From the NCBI RefSeq assembly GCF_900696085.1, contig NZ_CAADFC020000022.1, forward strand, positions 1-64,000: a stretch of DNA of 64,000 bases. The letters run 5' to 3'. The notes beneath the pieces were generated by a model. The model was not told the DNA's origin. It saw nothing but the letters and a program-made list of their open reading frames with translations, and made no database searches. The DNA comes from Bradyrhizobium ivorense. Lineage in GTDB: Bacteria > Pseudomonadota > Alphaproteobacteria > Rhizobiales > Xanthobacteraceae. The position numbers and the translations under genes were made by a program. Below are positions 16,776-25,016 of the stretch, piece by piece; the first letter of the stretch is position 1, and the number at the start of each line of letters is the position of its first letter.

Positions 16776-16850
16776 ATGATCAACGCCGCGACCATCATCA
16801 TCGCCCGCCGCCGCCGTACCTCTGCGGTACGGGCGGTCGTTCGCGTTTAA
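16776..16850 (+). CDS. Candidate leader peptide upstream of paiB-argC (Arg/Ile/Val-rich)
   Basis: The 24-codon ORF begins MINAATIIIARRRR and ends in VRAVVRV before TAA. It has six Arg codons, four of them consecutive, and four each of Ile and Val. It has no ribosome site, but its ATG coincides with the predicted transcription start, so it would be translated as a leaderless message. The RRRR codons lie at the foot of a hairpin (16811-16836), whose right arm can alternatively pair with a later CCGCC (16866-16870). That CCGCC can in turn pair with GCGGC at 16883-16887. This resembles an attenuator, and Arg fits the downstream argC. No U-tract follows the last stem, so the mechanism is inferred and unproven. 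Confidence 0.5.
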   Translation: MINAATIIIARRRRTSAVRAVVRV

Positions 16851-16951
16851 CGATCATCGCCTCTGCCGCCGGATCTTGTCCCGCGGCGCTCTCCTGAAAA
16901 AAGACACGCGGTACGATCTGGCGGCTCCTACGTCATGCAGGAGTTTCGACC

Positions 16952-17617
16952 ATGTATACGCCACCGGTATTCAAGCCTGACCGCGCCGCAAGCCTCGGCT
17001 TTGCGGAAGCGCGCGGCTTCGGCCTTGCCTGCGCGTGGGACGGCGCGCGGCCGATCGCCTCCGCGCTGCCGTTCTACCTGACCTACGCCGCCGACGGCAC
17101 GCCGCAGGCGCTGTTTCATGTCGCCCGTCACAATCCGCTGGTAAAGCTGGCCGATGCCGGCCCCTGGCTGCTGGCCGTCACCGGCGCCGATGCCTATGTG
17201 TCGGCGGACTGGTACGTGTCGCCCGACCAGGTGCCGACCTGGCTCTATCAGGCCGTGCATCTGACCGGGCCGGTGCGGACCTTGTCGGGTGAGGAACTCG
17301 CCGCCCAGATCGAGGCGCTGAGCGCCAAGTTCGAGAGCCGGCTGGCGCCGAAGAGGCCGTGGACGGCCGCCAAGATGACAGCCGCGCGGCTGGATGCCAT
17401 GAAGAAGGCCATCGTCGGCTTCGAGATGACGGTGGAAGAGGTGGAGGGCAGCTTCAAGCTGAACCAGCACAAATCCGAGACCGACTTTGCCGCGGTCGCG
17501 GGCAACCTTGCCGCGCAGACCGATGCCGGCGCGCAAGCAATCGCGCAGCTGATGCGGCAGGCGCGGCCGGACGTCTTTGCAAACCAAGCGAACGAACTCG
17601 AAAGGAGCGTGCCATGA
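16952..17617 (+). CDS. FMN-binding (PaiB-type) protein
   Basis: The protein has 221 residues. It starts MYTPPVFKPDR, has 'PTWLYQAVHLTGPVRTL' near residue 93, and has 'FKLNQHKSETDF' near 170. These match the PaiB/FMN_bind_2 family, described in Bacillus as negative regulators of sporulation and degradative enzymes and structurally flavin-reductase-like. The ATG at 16952 is preceded by CAGGAG. Its stop overlaps the argC start in an ATGA, so the two are translationally coupled. No direct link between PaiB and arginine synthesis is known to me. Confidence 0.82.
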   Translation: MYTPPVFKPDRAASLGFAEARGFGLACAWDGARPIASALPFYLTYAADGTPQALFHVARHNPLVKLADAGPWLLAVTGADAYVSADWYVSPDQVPTWLYQAVHLTGPVRTLSGEELAAQIEALSAKFESRLAPKRPWTAAKMTAARLDAMKKAIVGFEMTVEEVEGSFKLNQHKSETDFAAVAGNLAAQTDAGAQAIAQLMRQARPDVFANQANELERSVP

Positions 17618-18603
17618 CCCTCACCGACACCAACCAGCCCAAGAGCGTTAACCAGCCCAAAAGCGGTGCGACCAAGGCGACCGTGTTCGTCGATGGTGCG
17701 TCCGGCACCACCGGGCTTGGCATCCAGGAGCGGTTGCGCCTGCTCGACAACGTCGAGGTCAAGCACATTGCCGAGGACAAGCGGAAGGATGCCGGCGCCA
17801 AGCGCGCGCTGATGGAGGAGGTCGATCTCGTGATCCTCTGCCTGCCCGACGCGGCCGCCAAGGAGACCGTGGCGCTGATCGACACCATGGGCAACTCGGC
17901 GCCGAAGGTGCTCGACGCCTCGACCGCCTATCGGGTCGCGCCCGACTGGGCCTACGGCTTCGCCGAACTCGCGCCCGACCAGGCCGACAAGATCCGGACC
18001 GCGGCGAAGGTTTCCAACCCGGGCTGCTATCCAACCGGCGGCATCGCGCTGCTGCGGCCGCTGGTCGATGCCGGGCTGCTGCCGCCGGACTATCCGCTCA
18101 CGCTGAACGCGGTGAGCGGCTATTCGGGCGGCGGCAAGTCGATGATCGCGAGTTTCGAGGACGGCTCGGCGCCGGCCTTCGAGCTCTACGGCCTCGGCTT
18201 CGAGCACAAGCACGTGCCGGAGCTGCAGCTCTATTCGCGGCTGACGCGGCGGCCGATCTTCATCCCGTCGGTCGGCAACTACCGGCAGGGCATGCTGGTC
18301 TCGGTGCCGCTGCAGCTCGACACGCTGCCGGGCAAGCCCAGCGGCGCCGACCTGCAGGCCGCGCTGGCGAAGCGCTACGCCGGCAGCAAGTACGTCACGG
18401 CGATGCCGCTGAACGAGCCGGGCAAGGGCGGCAAGCTCGAGCCGGAAGCGCTCAACGAGACCAACCAGCTCGAGCTCTATGTCTTTGCCAGCGACAAGCA
18501 CCATCAGGCGGTGCTGGTGGCCCGGCTTGACAATCTGGGCAAGGGCGCTTCGGGCGCGGCCGTGCAGAACATGCGGCTGATGCTCGGGCTGGCCGACGCC
18601 TGA
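17614..18603 (+). CDS. argC: N-acetyl-gamma-glutamyl-phosphate reductase (type 2)
   Basis: The protein has 329 residues. It reduces N-acetyl-glutamyl-5-phosphate with NADPH in arginine biosynthesis. After a divergent N-terminal tail, the NADP-binding start 'VFVDGASGTTGLGIQERL' is seen near residue 28. The catalytic Cys is in 'SNPGCYPTGGIALL' near 135, and 'KHVPELQLY' follows. The short form (about 310 residues in the family) is the proteobacterial AGPR_2 type. An AAGGAG ribosome site lies 8 bp before the ATG. The tail contains an 18-bp tandem duplication that encodes NQPKSV-NQPKSG, absent from the conserved core. Confidence 0.93.
   Translation: MTLTDTNQPKSVNQPKSGATKATVFVDGASGTTGLGIQERLRLLDNVEVKHIAEDKRKDAGAKRALMEEVDLVILCLPDAAAKETVALIDTMGNSAPKVLDASTAYRVAPDWAYGFAELAPDQADKIRTAAKVSNPGCYPTGGIALLRPLVDAGLLPPDYPLTLNAVSGYSGGGKSMIASFEDGSAPAFELYGLGFEHKHVPELQLYSRLTRRPIFIPSVGNYRQGMLVSVPLQLDTLPGKPSGADLQAALAKRYAGSKYVTAMPLNEPGKGGKLEPEALNETNQLELYVFASDKHHQAVLVARLDNLGKGASGAAVQNMRLMLGLADA
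17632..17665 (+). repeat. 18-bp tandem duplication inside the argC 5' end
   Basis: AACCAGCCCAAGAGCG (17632-17647) recurs with one change at 17650-17665. It encodes the duplicated peptide NQPKS in the N-terminal tail of ArgC. It keeps the frame and probably does not affect the fold. Confidence 0.7.
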
Positions 18604-18616
18604 CGCCGCGCGCATC

Positions 18617-19210
18617 GTGGACGAGGACACGCTGCAATTCTACCGGCGCAATGCCGAGGCCTATGCCGGGTGGGCGAAAGCTCCGTCCACCCGGCTCAAA
18701 GGCTTTCTGGCCTTGCTCCCGGCCGGCGGCGCGATTCTCGAACTCGGCTGCGGCGCCGGCAATCATGCCGCGGTGATGCTCGCCGACGGTTTTGCGCTGC
18801 GCGCGACGGATGGTTCGCCCGAGATGGCGGAGGTCGCATCGCGTCGCATCAATCATCCCGTTGAAGCGATGCGGTTCGACGAGCTCGAGGACCAAGAGGC
18901 CTATGACGGCGTCTGGGCCAGCGCCTGTCTGCTGCACGTGCCGCGCGACGAACTGGCCGGCATTCTCGGCCGCATCCACCGCGCGTTGAAGCCCGGCGGG
19001 CTGTTCTACGCGAGCTACAAGATCGGCCACGACGACGGCCGCGACAGCATCGGCCGTTACTACAATTATCCCTCGCCGGACTGGCTGGCGTCGACCTACG
19101 CCGCGTCGGGGGCGTGGACCGACGTGTCGCGCGACACCAGCGAGATCAAGAGCTTTGACGAGGCGCCGGCGACGATGCTGCATATCGTCGTGCGCAAGGG
19201 GGAGAGGTAG
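18617..19210 (+). CDS. Class I SAM-dependent methyltransferase
   Basis: The protein has 197 residues from a GTG start at 18617, 13 bp after argC, so probably the third gene of that transcript. Motif I 'ILELGCGAGNHAAVML' lies near residue 40, an acidic SAM-binding 'ATDGSPEMAEVA' near 62, and 'ALKPGGLFYASYKIG' near 125. The fold is complete but the methyl acceptor is unknown. No start with a good ribosome site is seen apart from this GTG. Confidence 0.85.
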   Translation: MDEDTLQFYRRNAEAYAGWAKAPSTRLKGFLALLPAGGAILELGCGAGNHAAVMLADGFALRATDGSPEMAEVASRRINHPVEAMRFDELEDQEAYDGVWASACLLHVPRDELAGILGRIHRALKPGGLFYASYKIGHDDGRDSIGRYYNYPSPDWLASTYAASGAWTDVSRDTSEIKSFDEAPATMLHIVVRKGER

Positions 19211-19251
19211 CCGCCGGTCGGGCCGTTGCCGCAACCGGCGGAAAGGGAGGT

Positions 19252-19650
19252 TCAGAGCACCTTGAAGATCGCGAGCGCCAGCACGGCCTGGGCGAGGAAG
19301 CCGATCGTGAACGCCAGCGTGCGGAACACGGGCAGGCCGAGCGTGTAGACGATCAGATGCGCGACACGGGCCCAGAAATAGACGGCGCAGGCGAGCACGG
19401 TCCATTTGGTGGAATAGTCGGCGGCGTTGAGGATCAGCACCAGCGGCGCGAAGATCACGAGATTCTCGACCGCGTTGTCGTGCGCGAACATCAGCCGGTT
19501 GGCCCATTCGGCATGCGGCTTGTCGTTGCGCGAGGGGTTGGCCATGGCGCCGGAGAGGCCGCGCACCTGACAGCGGTTGAGGATGTAGGGGATCCACAGC
19601 AGCCCGGTCAGGATTACCGTCAGCGACAGCCAGAACAGTTCGCGCGTCAT
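19252..19650 (-). CDS. MAPEG-family membrane protein
   Basis: The protein has 132 residues with four hydrophobic segments. It contains 'HDNAVENLVIFAPLVLI' near residue 57, the MAPEG glutathione/eicosanoid-type motif (E-N-x-x-x-F-A), and 'ARVAHLIVYTLGLPVFRT' near 92. Eukaryotic relatives are glutathione-dependent enzymes; bacterial ones are mostly uncharacterised inner-membrane proteins. It lies 73 bp beyond the phaC stop on the same strand. Confidence 0.85.
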   Translation of the reverse strand: MTRELFWLSLTVILTGLLWIPYILNRCQVRGLSGAMANPSRNDKPHAEWANRLMFAHDNAVENLVIFAPLVLILNAADYSTKWTVLACAVYFWARVAHLIVYTLGLPVFRTLAFTIGFLAQAVLALAIFKVL

Positions 19651-19723
19651 CGTATCCCCCTCAAATGATTTCGATTCCCGACCGCCGGGATGGTCTGTTT
19701 ATAGCTGAGCGGGAGGCCTTTCG

Positions 19724-21532
19724 CTACGCGCGGACGCGGACATAGCTGCCCGGAGCGTCCTCCAGCGGCGGCGTCGCGACCGAGCCGACATCGCGCGCCG
19801 GCACCGTCTCCGGATCGTGGCTCGCCAGCCATTCGCGCCAGTCGGGCCACCACGAGCCCTTGTGCTCCTCGGCGCCCTTCAGCCAGTCCGCGAGCTTGAC
19901 GTCCTTGATGTTGTCGTTGGTCCAGTACTGATACTTGTTCGACGCCGGCGGATTGACCACGCCGGCGATATGGCCGGAGCCCGCCAGCACGTAGCGCACC
20001 GGGCCGCCGAAGAACTGCGAGCCGTACAGCACCGATTCCGCCGGCGCGATGTGGTCCTCGCGGGCGGCGAGGTTGTAGACCGGGACCTTGACCTTCGACA
20101 GGTCGAGCAGCGTGTTGTCGAGCACCATGGTGCCGGTCGACAGCCGGTTCTCCAGGTAGCAGTTGCGCAAATAGTAGGAATGGTTGGACGCCGGCATCCG
20201 CGTGGCGTCCGAATTCCAGTGCAGCAGGTCGAACGCCGAGGGCGACTGGCCCTTCAGATAGTTGTTCACGACATAGGACCAGATCAGGTCGTTCGAGCGC
20301 AGCATATTGAAGGCCATCGCCATCTTGCCGCCGTCGAGCACGCCGGATTCGTACATGTCGCGTTCCAGCGCCGAGATCTGGTCCTCGTCGACGAACACCA
20401 GAAGGTCGCCGGCATGGGTGAAGTCGACCTGCGCGGCAAAGAACGTCGCCGAGGTCACGCGCTGGCGGCGCTTCTCGGCGAGATAGGCCAGCGTCGAGGC
20501 GAGCAGGGTGCCGCCGACGCAGTAGCCGGCGGTGTGCACCTTCATCTCGCCGGTGGCCTTCTCGATCACGTCCATCGCGGTGAGCGGGCCTTCGGTCATG
20601 TAGTCGGCCCAGGTCTTCTTGCCGAGCTCCTTGTCCGGATTGACCCAGGAGATCACGAACACCGTGATGCCCTGATCGACGCACCATTTGATGTAGGATT
20701 TCTCGGGCCGCAGATCGAGGATGTAGAACTTGTTGATCCACGGCGGCACGATCAGCAGCGGCGTGCGCAGCACGGTCTCGGTTGCCGGCGAGTACTGGAT
20801 CAGCTGCATCAGATCGTTCTGGAAGATCACCTTGCCCAGCGTCGTCGCCATGTTGACGCCGACCTCGAGGTTGGTCGGATCGGACTGGCGGATCCGCAGT
20901 GTGCCGTGGCCGGCCTCGATATCCTCGGCCAGCATCTTCATGCCGCGCACCAGATTGTCGCCATTGCTGTCGACGGTGGCGCGCAGCACCTCCGGATTGG
21001 TCAGGATGAAATTCGACGGCGCCAGCGCGTTGGTGATCTGCTGGACGTAGAACTCGGCCTTCTTGCGGGTGTGCGGATCGAGCCCGTCGGCGTTGCGGAC
21101 CAGTTCCTGCGCCCATTTCGAGGTCAGCAGATAGAGCTGCAGGATGAAATCGAAGAACTGATTCGACTTCCACTCCGGATCCTGGAACCGCTTGTCGCGC
21201 GGCGCCGGCTCGATCGTGGGCTTGGCGTCGGCTTCGCCGGCCATGCGGCGTGCTGCCGCGCCCCACAAATCGAGGTAGTCCTTGCCGAGCTTCATCTGCA
21301 GCTCGGAGGCGCGCTCCTTGTCGGACAGCCAGTACTCTGCAACCACGCTGAAGGTCTTGATGACCTCGCCGAGCTCGTTCGGGGTCTTGTCGCGCAGCTC
21401 GCCGCTCTGGCGCGGCTTGAGGTAGGCGGCAAGGGCCTGGCCGCTGCTCTCCATCGCGCGCGCGATGTTCATGGCAAAGGCTTCGGCGTTGAATTTGGGG
21501 GCGGTCTCGGGTTCGGTAGTCACGTTGCTCAT
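19724..21532 (-). CDS. phaC: Class I polyhydroxyalkanoate synthase
   Basis: The protein has 602 residues from the ATG at 21532 (MSNVTTEPETAPK). It polymerises (R)-3-hydroxyacyl-CoA, mainly 3-hydroxybutyryl-CoA, on the surface of carbon-storage granules. The alpha/beta-hydrolase core carries the lipase-like box GYCVGG with the catalytic Cys near residue 330. The catalytic Asp is in 'AAREDHIAPAES' and the His in 'GSGHIAGVVNPP'. The family N-terminal region 'WKSNQFFDFILQLYLLTS' is present. An upstream in-frame Met at 21568 is less likely. It is not next to phaA, phaB, phaP or phaR here; divergent from it is a small lipoprotein gene. Confidence 0.94.
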   Translation of the reverse strand: MSNVTTEPETAPKFNAEAFAMNIARAMESSGQALAAYLKPRQSGELRDKTPNELGEVIKTFSVVAEYWLSDKERASELQMKLGKDYLDLWGAAARRMAGEADAKPTIEPAPRDKRFQDPEWKSNQFFDFILQLYLLTSKWAQELVRNADGLDPHTRKKAEFYVQQITNALAPSNFILTNPEVLRATVDSNGDNLVRGMKMLAEDIEAGHGTLRIRQSDPTNLEVGVNMATTLGKVIFQNDLMQLIQYSPATETVLRTPLLIVPPWINKFYILDLRPEKSYIKWCVDQGITVFVISWVNPDKELGKKTWADYMTEGPLTAMDVIEKATGEMKVHTAGYCVGGTLLASTLAYLAEKRRQRVTSATFFAAQVDFTHAGDLLVFVDEDQISALERDMYESGVLDGGKMAMAFNMLRSNDLIWSYVVNNYLKGQSPSAFDLLHWNSDATRMPASNHSYYLRNCYLENRLSTGTMVLDNTLLDLSKVKVPVYNLAAREDHIAPAESVLYGSQFFGGPVRYVLAGSGHIAGVVNPPASNKYQYWTNDNIKDVKLADWLKGAEEHKGSWWPDWREWLASHDPETVPARDVGSVATPPLEDAPGSYVRVRA

Positions 21533-21833
21533 CTGATGGACAATATCGCGTCGTTTGGTGGGCGTCATCGCGCGGTGCGGTAACGATAATCAGTCAAATT
21601 CCAATGTTTCCTTCTGTTGCACCGCGATAAAAATCTTCGTTCTGACATATTGAAGCCTTACGGCTCGCATTTCCTGTTCCCGCTTTAACCGTTTCGGGCG
21701 ACAATGGTTTGAACGGTCAAGGCGAGAATTGACGCAGCGGAGGCTGCAAGGCTCGTACCAAAGGCTCGTACCAGTGCGACCCGTGTCGGCAACGTGCGAC
21801 CTGCGCGCTAGCTTGTTGGGGACATTTCGGCAC
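21533..21833. other. Divergent intergenic region, phaC and lipoprotein gene
   Basis: This 301-bp region must hold the promoters of both divergent genes. I see an AT-rich patch near 21590-21650 on the phaC side and a perfect 13-bp tandem repeat (AAGGCTCGTACCA, 21748-21760 and 21761-21773) on the lipoprotein side. No confident promoter pair or terminator is visible. Confidence 0.5.
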
Positions 21834-22151
21834 ATGCCGATCGATCGAATGAAAAGAGGCCTTGCGGCCGCAGTGCTGTTTGCGTCGATTGCGGCGCTGG
21901 GCGGCTGTTCGAGCACGATCGCGGATTACACTCTGCCGGCCGATGCTCCGGCGCGCGCCAGGGATTCGAGCGGCTACCTGCCGGTCCACGACCTTCCGCC
22001 CGACCGCAGCGAGCAGACCATGAAGCCGGCGGATCAGGCCAAGATGGAAGCCGAGCTCAAGGCGGCGCGGGAGCGCCAGGCGACGGCGGCGGCCCAGAAC
22101 GCGGCTGCGGCGGGCGACGCGGCTGCGGCGAACGCCGCGGCCGGGAAGTAG
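21834..22151 (+). CDS. Small putative lipoprotein
   Basis: The protein has 105 residues from the ATG at 21834 (a second in-frame ATG at 21849 is equally possible). The signal peptide 'MKRGLAAAVLFASIAA' is followed by the lipobox LGGC, so it should be a lipid-anchored periplasmic protein. The middle has 'GYLPVHDLPPDRSEQTMKPADQAKMEAEL'-like features: a Pro/Asp-rich linker and then a charged helix (about 60-80). The C-terminus is almost pure Ala, Gly, Asn and Asp. I recognise no enzyme domain. Small lipoproteins of this type are common in Bradyrhizobium. Confidence 0.8.
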   Translation: MPIDRMKRGLAAAVLFASIAALGGCSSTIADYTLPADAPARARDSSGYLPVHDLPPDRSEQTMKPADQAKMEAELKAARERQATAAAQNAAAAGDAAAANAAAGK

Positions 22152-22363
22152 CCGCCGGACGGGGCCGATCTGCGCTGGCGCTACGGAGCGTCCGTGGTAA
22201 AAGAACTTCAATTCAACCGCAGATCCGGCCGTCGCCCCAGATCGCGCGCCTGAATTCGCCCTAAGTCATTGATCTAGTGCGATTTCCGGATGAGGCCTGT
22301 TCCGGCTTCGGCAACCGACGGGGTGGTCGATTCTGGCATGGCGGTTGTCGGAGCAAGGGTCCC

Positions 22364-23584
22364 ATGGAAGATTTCTACCGCATTCGCCGTCTGCCGCCTT
22401 ACGTCTTTGAGAAGGTCAACCAGGCCAAGGCGGCCGCGCGCAACGCCGGGGCCGACATCATCGACATGGGCATGGGCAACCCGGACCTGCCGACCCCGCC
22501 GCATGTGATCGAGAAGCTCAAGGAGACCCTCGGCAAGCCGCGCACCGACCGCTACTCGGCCTCGCGCGGCATCAACGGCCTGCGCAAGGCCCAGGCCGGC
22601 TATTACGCCCGCCGCTTCGGGGTGAAGCTCAATCCGGACACCCAGGTGGTGGCGACCCTCGGCTCCAAGGAGGGCTTTGCCAATGTCGCGCAGGCAATCA
22701 CCGCGCCGGGCGATGTCGTACTGTGTCCCAACCCGAGCTACCCGATCCACGCCTTCGGCTTCCTGATGGCGGGCGGCGTGATCCGCTCGGTGCCGTCGGA
22801 GCCGACGCCGCAATTCTTCGAGGCGGTCGAGCGGGCGATCGTCCATTCGATCCCGAAGCCGATCGCGCTGATCGTCTGCTATCCCTCGAACCCGACCGCC
22901 TATGTCGCGGACCTCGATTTCTACAAGGACCTCGTCGCCTTCGCGAAGAAGCACGAGATCTTCATCCTGTCGGACCTCGCCTACGCCGAAGTTTATTTCG
23001 ACGAGAACAATCCGCCGCCGTCGGTGCTGCAGGTGCCGGGCGCGATCGACGTCACCGTCGAGTTCACCTCGATGTCGAAGACGTTCTCGATGGCCGGCTG
23101 GCGCATGGGCTTTGCGGTCGGCAATGAGCGGATCATCGCGGCGCTGGCGCGGGTGAAATCCTATCTCGATTACGGCGCCTTCACGCCGGTCCAGGTGGCG
23201 GCGACCGCGGCGCTGAACGGGCCCGACGACTGCATCCGCGAGATGCGCGACACCTACCGCAAGCGCCGCGACGCGCTGGTCGAGTCATTTGGCCGCGCCG
23301 GCTGGGACATTCCGCCGCCGCAGGCCTCGATGTTCGCCTGGGCACCGCTGCCGAAGGCGTTCGAGGCGGTCGGCAGCATGGAGTTCGCAACCCTGATGGT
23401 GGAGAAGTCCGGCGTCGTGGTGTCGCCCGGCGTCGCCTTCGGCGAGCATGGCGAAGGCTACGTCCGCATCGCGATGGTGGAGAACGAGCAGCGGATCCGG
23501 CAGGCCGCGCGCGGCGTGCGCCGCTTCCTTGAAAGCGGCATCGAAACGTTGCACAACGTGGTTCCTCTCGCCAACCGACGCTAA
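22364..23584 (+). CDS. PLP-dependent aminotransferase (AlaC / LL-DAP aminotransferase-like)
   Basis: The protein has 406 residues from the ATG at 22364. It is a class I/II aminotransferase with 'IDMGMGNPDLPTPPHVIEKL' near residue 33, 'YSASRGINGLRKA' near 66, 'PNPSYPIHAFGF' near 126 and the PLP lysine in 'TSMSKTFSMAGWRMGF' near 236. The start 'FYRIRRLPPYVF' and overall pattern resemble E. coli AlaC, an alanine transaminase. Genome pipelines often name these proteins LL-diaminopimelate aminotransferase. It lies 22 bp upstream of hom, so a role in the aspartate/alanine family fits either name. Confidence 0.88.
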   Translation: MEDFYRIRRLPPYVFEKVNQAKAAARNAGADIIDMGMGNPDLPTPPHVIEKLKETLGKPRTDRYSASRGINGLRKAQAGYYARRFGVKLNPDTQVVATLGSKEGFANVAQAITAPGDVVLCPNPSYPIHAFGFLMAGGVIRSVPSEPTPQFFEAVERAIVHSIPKPIALIVCYPSNPTAYVADLDFYKDLVAFAKKHEIFILSDLAYAEVYFDENNPPPSVLQVPGAIDVTVEFTSMSKTFSMAGWRMGFAVGNERIIAALARVKSYLDYGAFTPVQVAATAALNGPDDCIREMRDTYRKRRDALVESFGRAGWDIPPPQASMFAWAPLPKAFEAVGSMEFATLMVEKSGVVVSPGVAFGEHGEGYVRIAMVENEQRIRQAARGVRRFLESGIETLHNVVPLANRR

Positions 23585-23606
23585 TCCTTCCAGGTTCCCA
23601 ATTATC

Positions 23607-24926
23607 ATGGTCGCACCCCTCAGAGTGGGCATAGCGGGGCTCGGCACCGTCGGTGCCGACGTCGTCCGTCTGATCGAAACGCAGCAGCGCCTGTTGTCCG
23701 AGCGCTCCGGCCGCGGCGTGCGCGTCGTCGCCGTCACCGCGCGCTCCAAGGCCAAGAAGCGCGGCGTCGATCTGCGCGGCATCGAATGGGCAAAGAGCCC
23801 GCAGGCGCTGGCCGAGGATCCCGACGTCGATTGCTTCGTCGAACTGATGGGCGGCGCCGGCGATCCCGCACTCTCCGCCATCGAGGCCGCGCTGAAGTCC
23901 GGCAAGTCCGTCGTCACCGCCAACAAGGCGCTGATCGCCAAGCACGGCCTGCGTCTTGCCGCCGCCGCCGAGAAGCATGGCGGCGCACTGAATTTCGAGG
24001 CCGCGGTCGGCGCTGCGATCCCGGTCATCAAGACGCTGCGCGAGGGCCTCGCGGGCACCAGCGTCAATCGCGTCTATGGCATCCTCAACGGCACCTGCAA
24101 CTACATCCTGACCCGGATGGAGCAGGAGGGCATCTCGTTCGAGGAATGTCTGAAGGACGCCCAGCGTCTCGGCTATGCCGAGGCCGATCCGTCGTTCGAC
24201 GTCGACGGCTACGACACCGCGCAAAAACTCGCGATCCTGGCCAGCCTCGCCTTCGGAACCAAGGTTGCGGAGAGCGCGGTTTATGTCGAAGGCATCTCCT
24301 CGATCACGCCGGAAGACCTCAAGGCCGCCGCCGAGCTTGGCTACCGCGTCAAGCTGCTCGGCGTCGCCGTACGCACTGCAAAGGGCATTGAGCAGCGCGT
24401 GCACCCGACCATGGTGCCGAAATCATCCTCGATCGCGCAGGTGATGGGCGTCACCAATGCGGTGACGATCGACGGCGAGGGCATGCCGCCGATCACGCTG
24501 GTCGGTCCCGGCGCCGGCGGCGGCGCGACGGCCTCCGCCGTGGTCGCCGACATCGCCGACGTCGCGCGCGGCATCCGCGCCAGGCCGTTCGGCCGTCCGG
24601 TGGAGCGATTGGGCGATACCACCAAGGCGCCGATGGAACGCCACGAGGGTGGCTATTATATTCGCCTGATGGCGCGCGATCTGGCAGGCACTGCTGCAAC
24701 AATCGCCACCCGGTTGGCGGAACAGAAGATATCCCTGGAATCGATCGTGCAGCGGCATCCGGATGGCGTTGATGTGAACGGTTCGGCCAAAAAACCTTCA
24801 CCGGTCCCGGTCATTCTGATTACCTATGCGACCAGTGAGGATGCCGTGCATCGCGCGCTGGCTGCAGTGCAGCGCGACAAGGTCATCAGCGGCCGGCCGC
24901 AGGTGATCCGGATCGAGAAGAACTAG
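23607..24926 (+). CDS. hom: Homoserine dehydrogenase
   Basis: The protein has 439 residues. It reduces aspartate semialdehyde to homoserine on the way to threonine and methionine. The N-terminal Rossmann motif is 'VGIAGLGTVGADVV'. 'VVTANKALIAKHG' near residue 106 is part of the NAD(P) site. 'GTCNYILTRMEQEG' and 'ADPSFDVDGYDTAQKL' mark the catalytic domain. A C-terminal ACT domain (about 350-430, 'YYIRLMARDLAGTAATIA') indicates feedback inhibition, probably by threonine. It is co-directional with, and 22 bp after, the aminotransferase gene. The in-frame region further upstream overlaps that gene and is not used. Confidence 0.95.
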   Translation: MVAPLRVGIAGLGTVGADVVRLIETQQRLLSERSGRGVRVVAVTARSKAKKRGVDLRGIEWAKSPQALAEDPDVDCFVELMGGAGDPALSAIEAALKSGKSVVTANKALIAKHGLRLAAAAEKHGGALNFEAAVGAAIPVIKTLREGLAGTSVNRVYGILNGTCNYILTRMEQEGISFEECLKDAQRLGYAEADPSFDVDGYDTAQKLAILASLAFGTKVAESAVYVEGISSITPEDLKAAAELGYRVKLLGVAVRTAKGIEQRVHPTMVPKSSSIAQVMGVTNAVTIDGEGMPPITLVGPGAGGGATASAVVADIADVARGIRARPFGRPVERLGDTTKAPMERHEGGYYIRLMARDLAGTAATIATRLAEQKISLESIVQRHPDGVDVNGSAKKPSPVPVILITYATSEDAVHRALAAVQRDKVISGRPQVIRIEKN

Positions 24927-24970
24927 CGCGTTTTCGAGCGAAGTGGGTACCGGTTCGCGTGAAGACGATT
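24926..24970. repeat. Dispersed repeat (GCGTTTTCGAGCGAAGTGG type)
   Basis: GCGCGTTTTCGAGCGAAGTGGG...CGGTTCGCGTGAAGACG lies between hom and glpX. Shortened or diverged copies are at 36043-36078 and 36511-36549. The element is common in Bradyrhizobium-type genomes and folds into an imperfect hairpin. Confidence 0.75.
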
Positions 24971-25016
24971 GAGGCGGGCAACTTTGCCCGCGCCTAGAGG
25001 CCTAAGGAGTACGCCG

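Noticed and set aside
17248..18630. A long minus-strand frame opposite paiB-argC
   Set aside because: It is a mirror frame of argC with low-complexity composition; no ribosome site.
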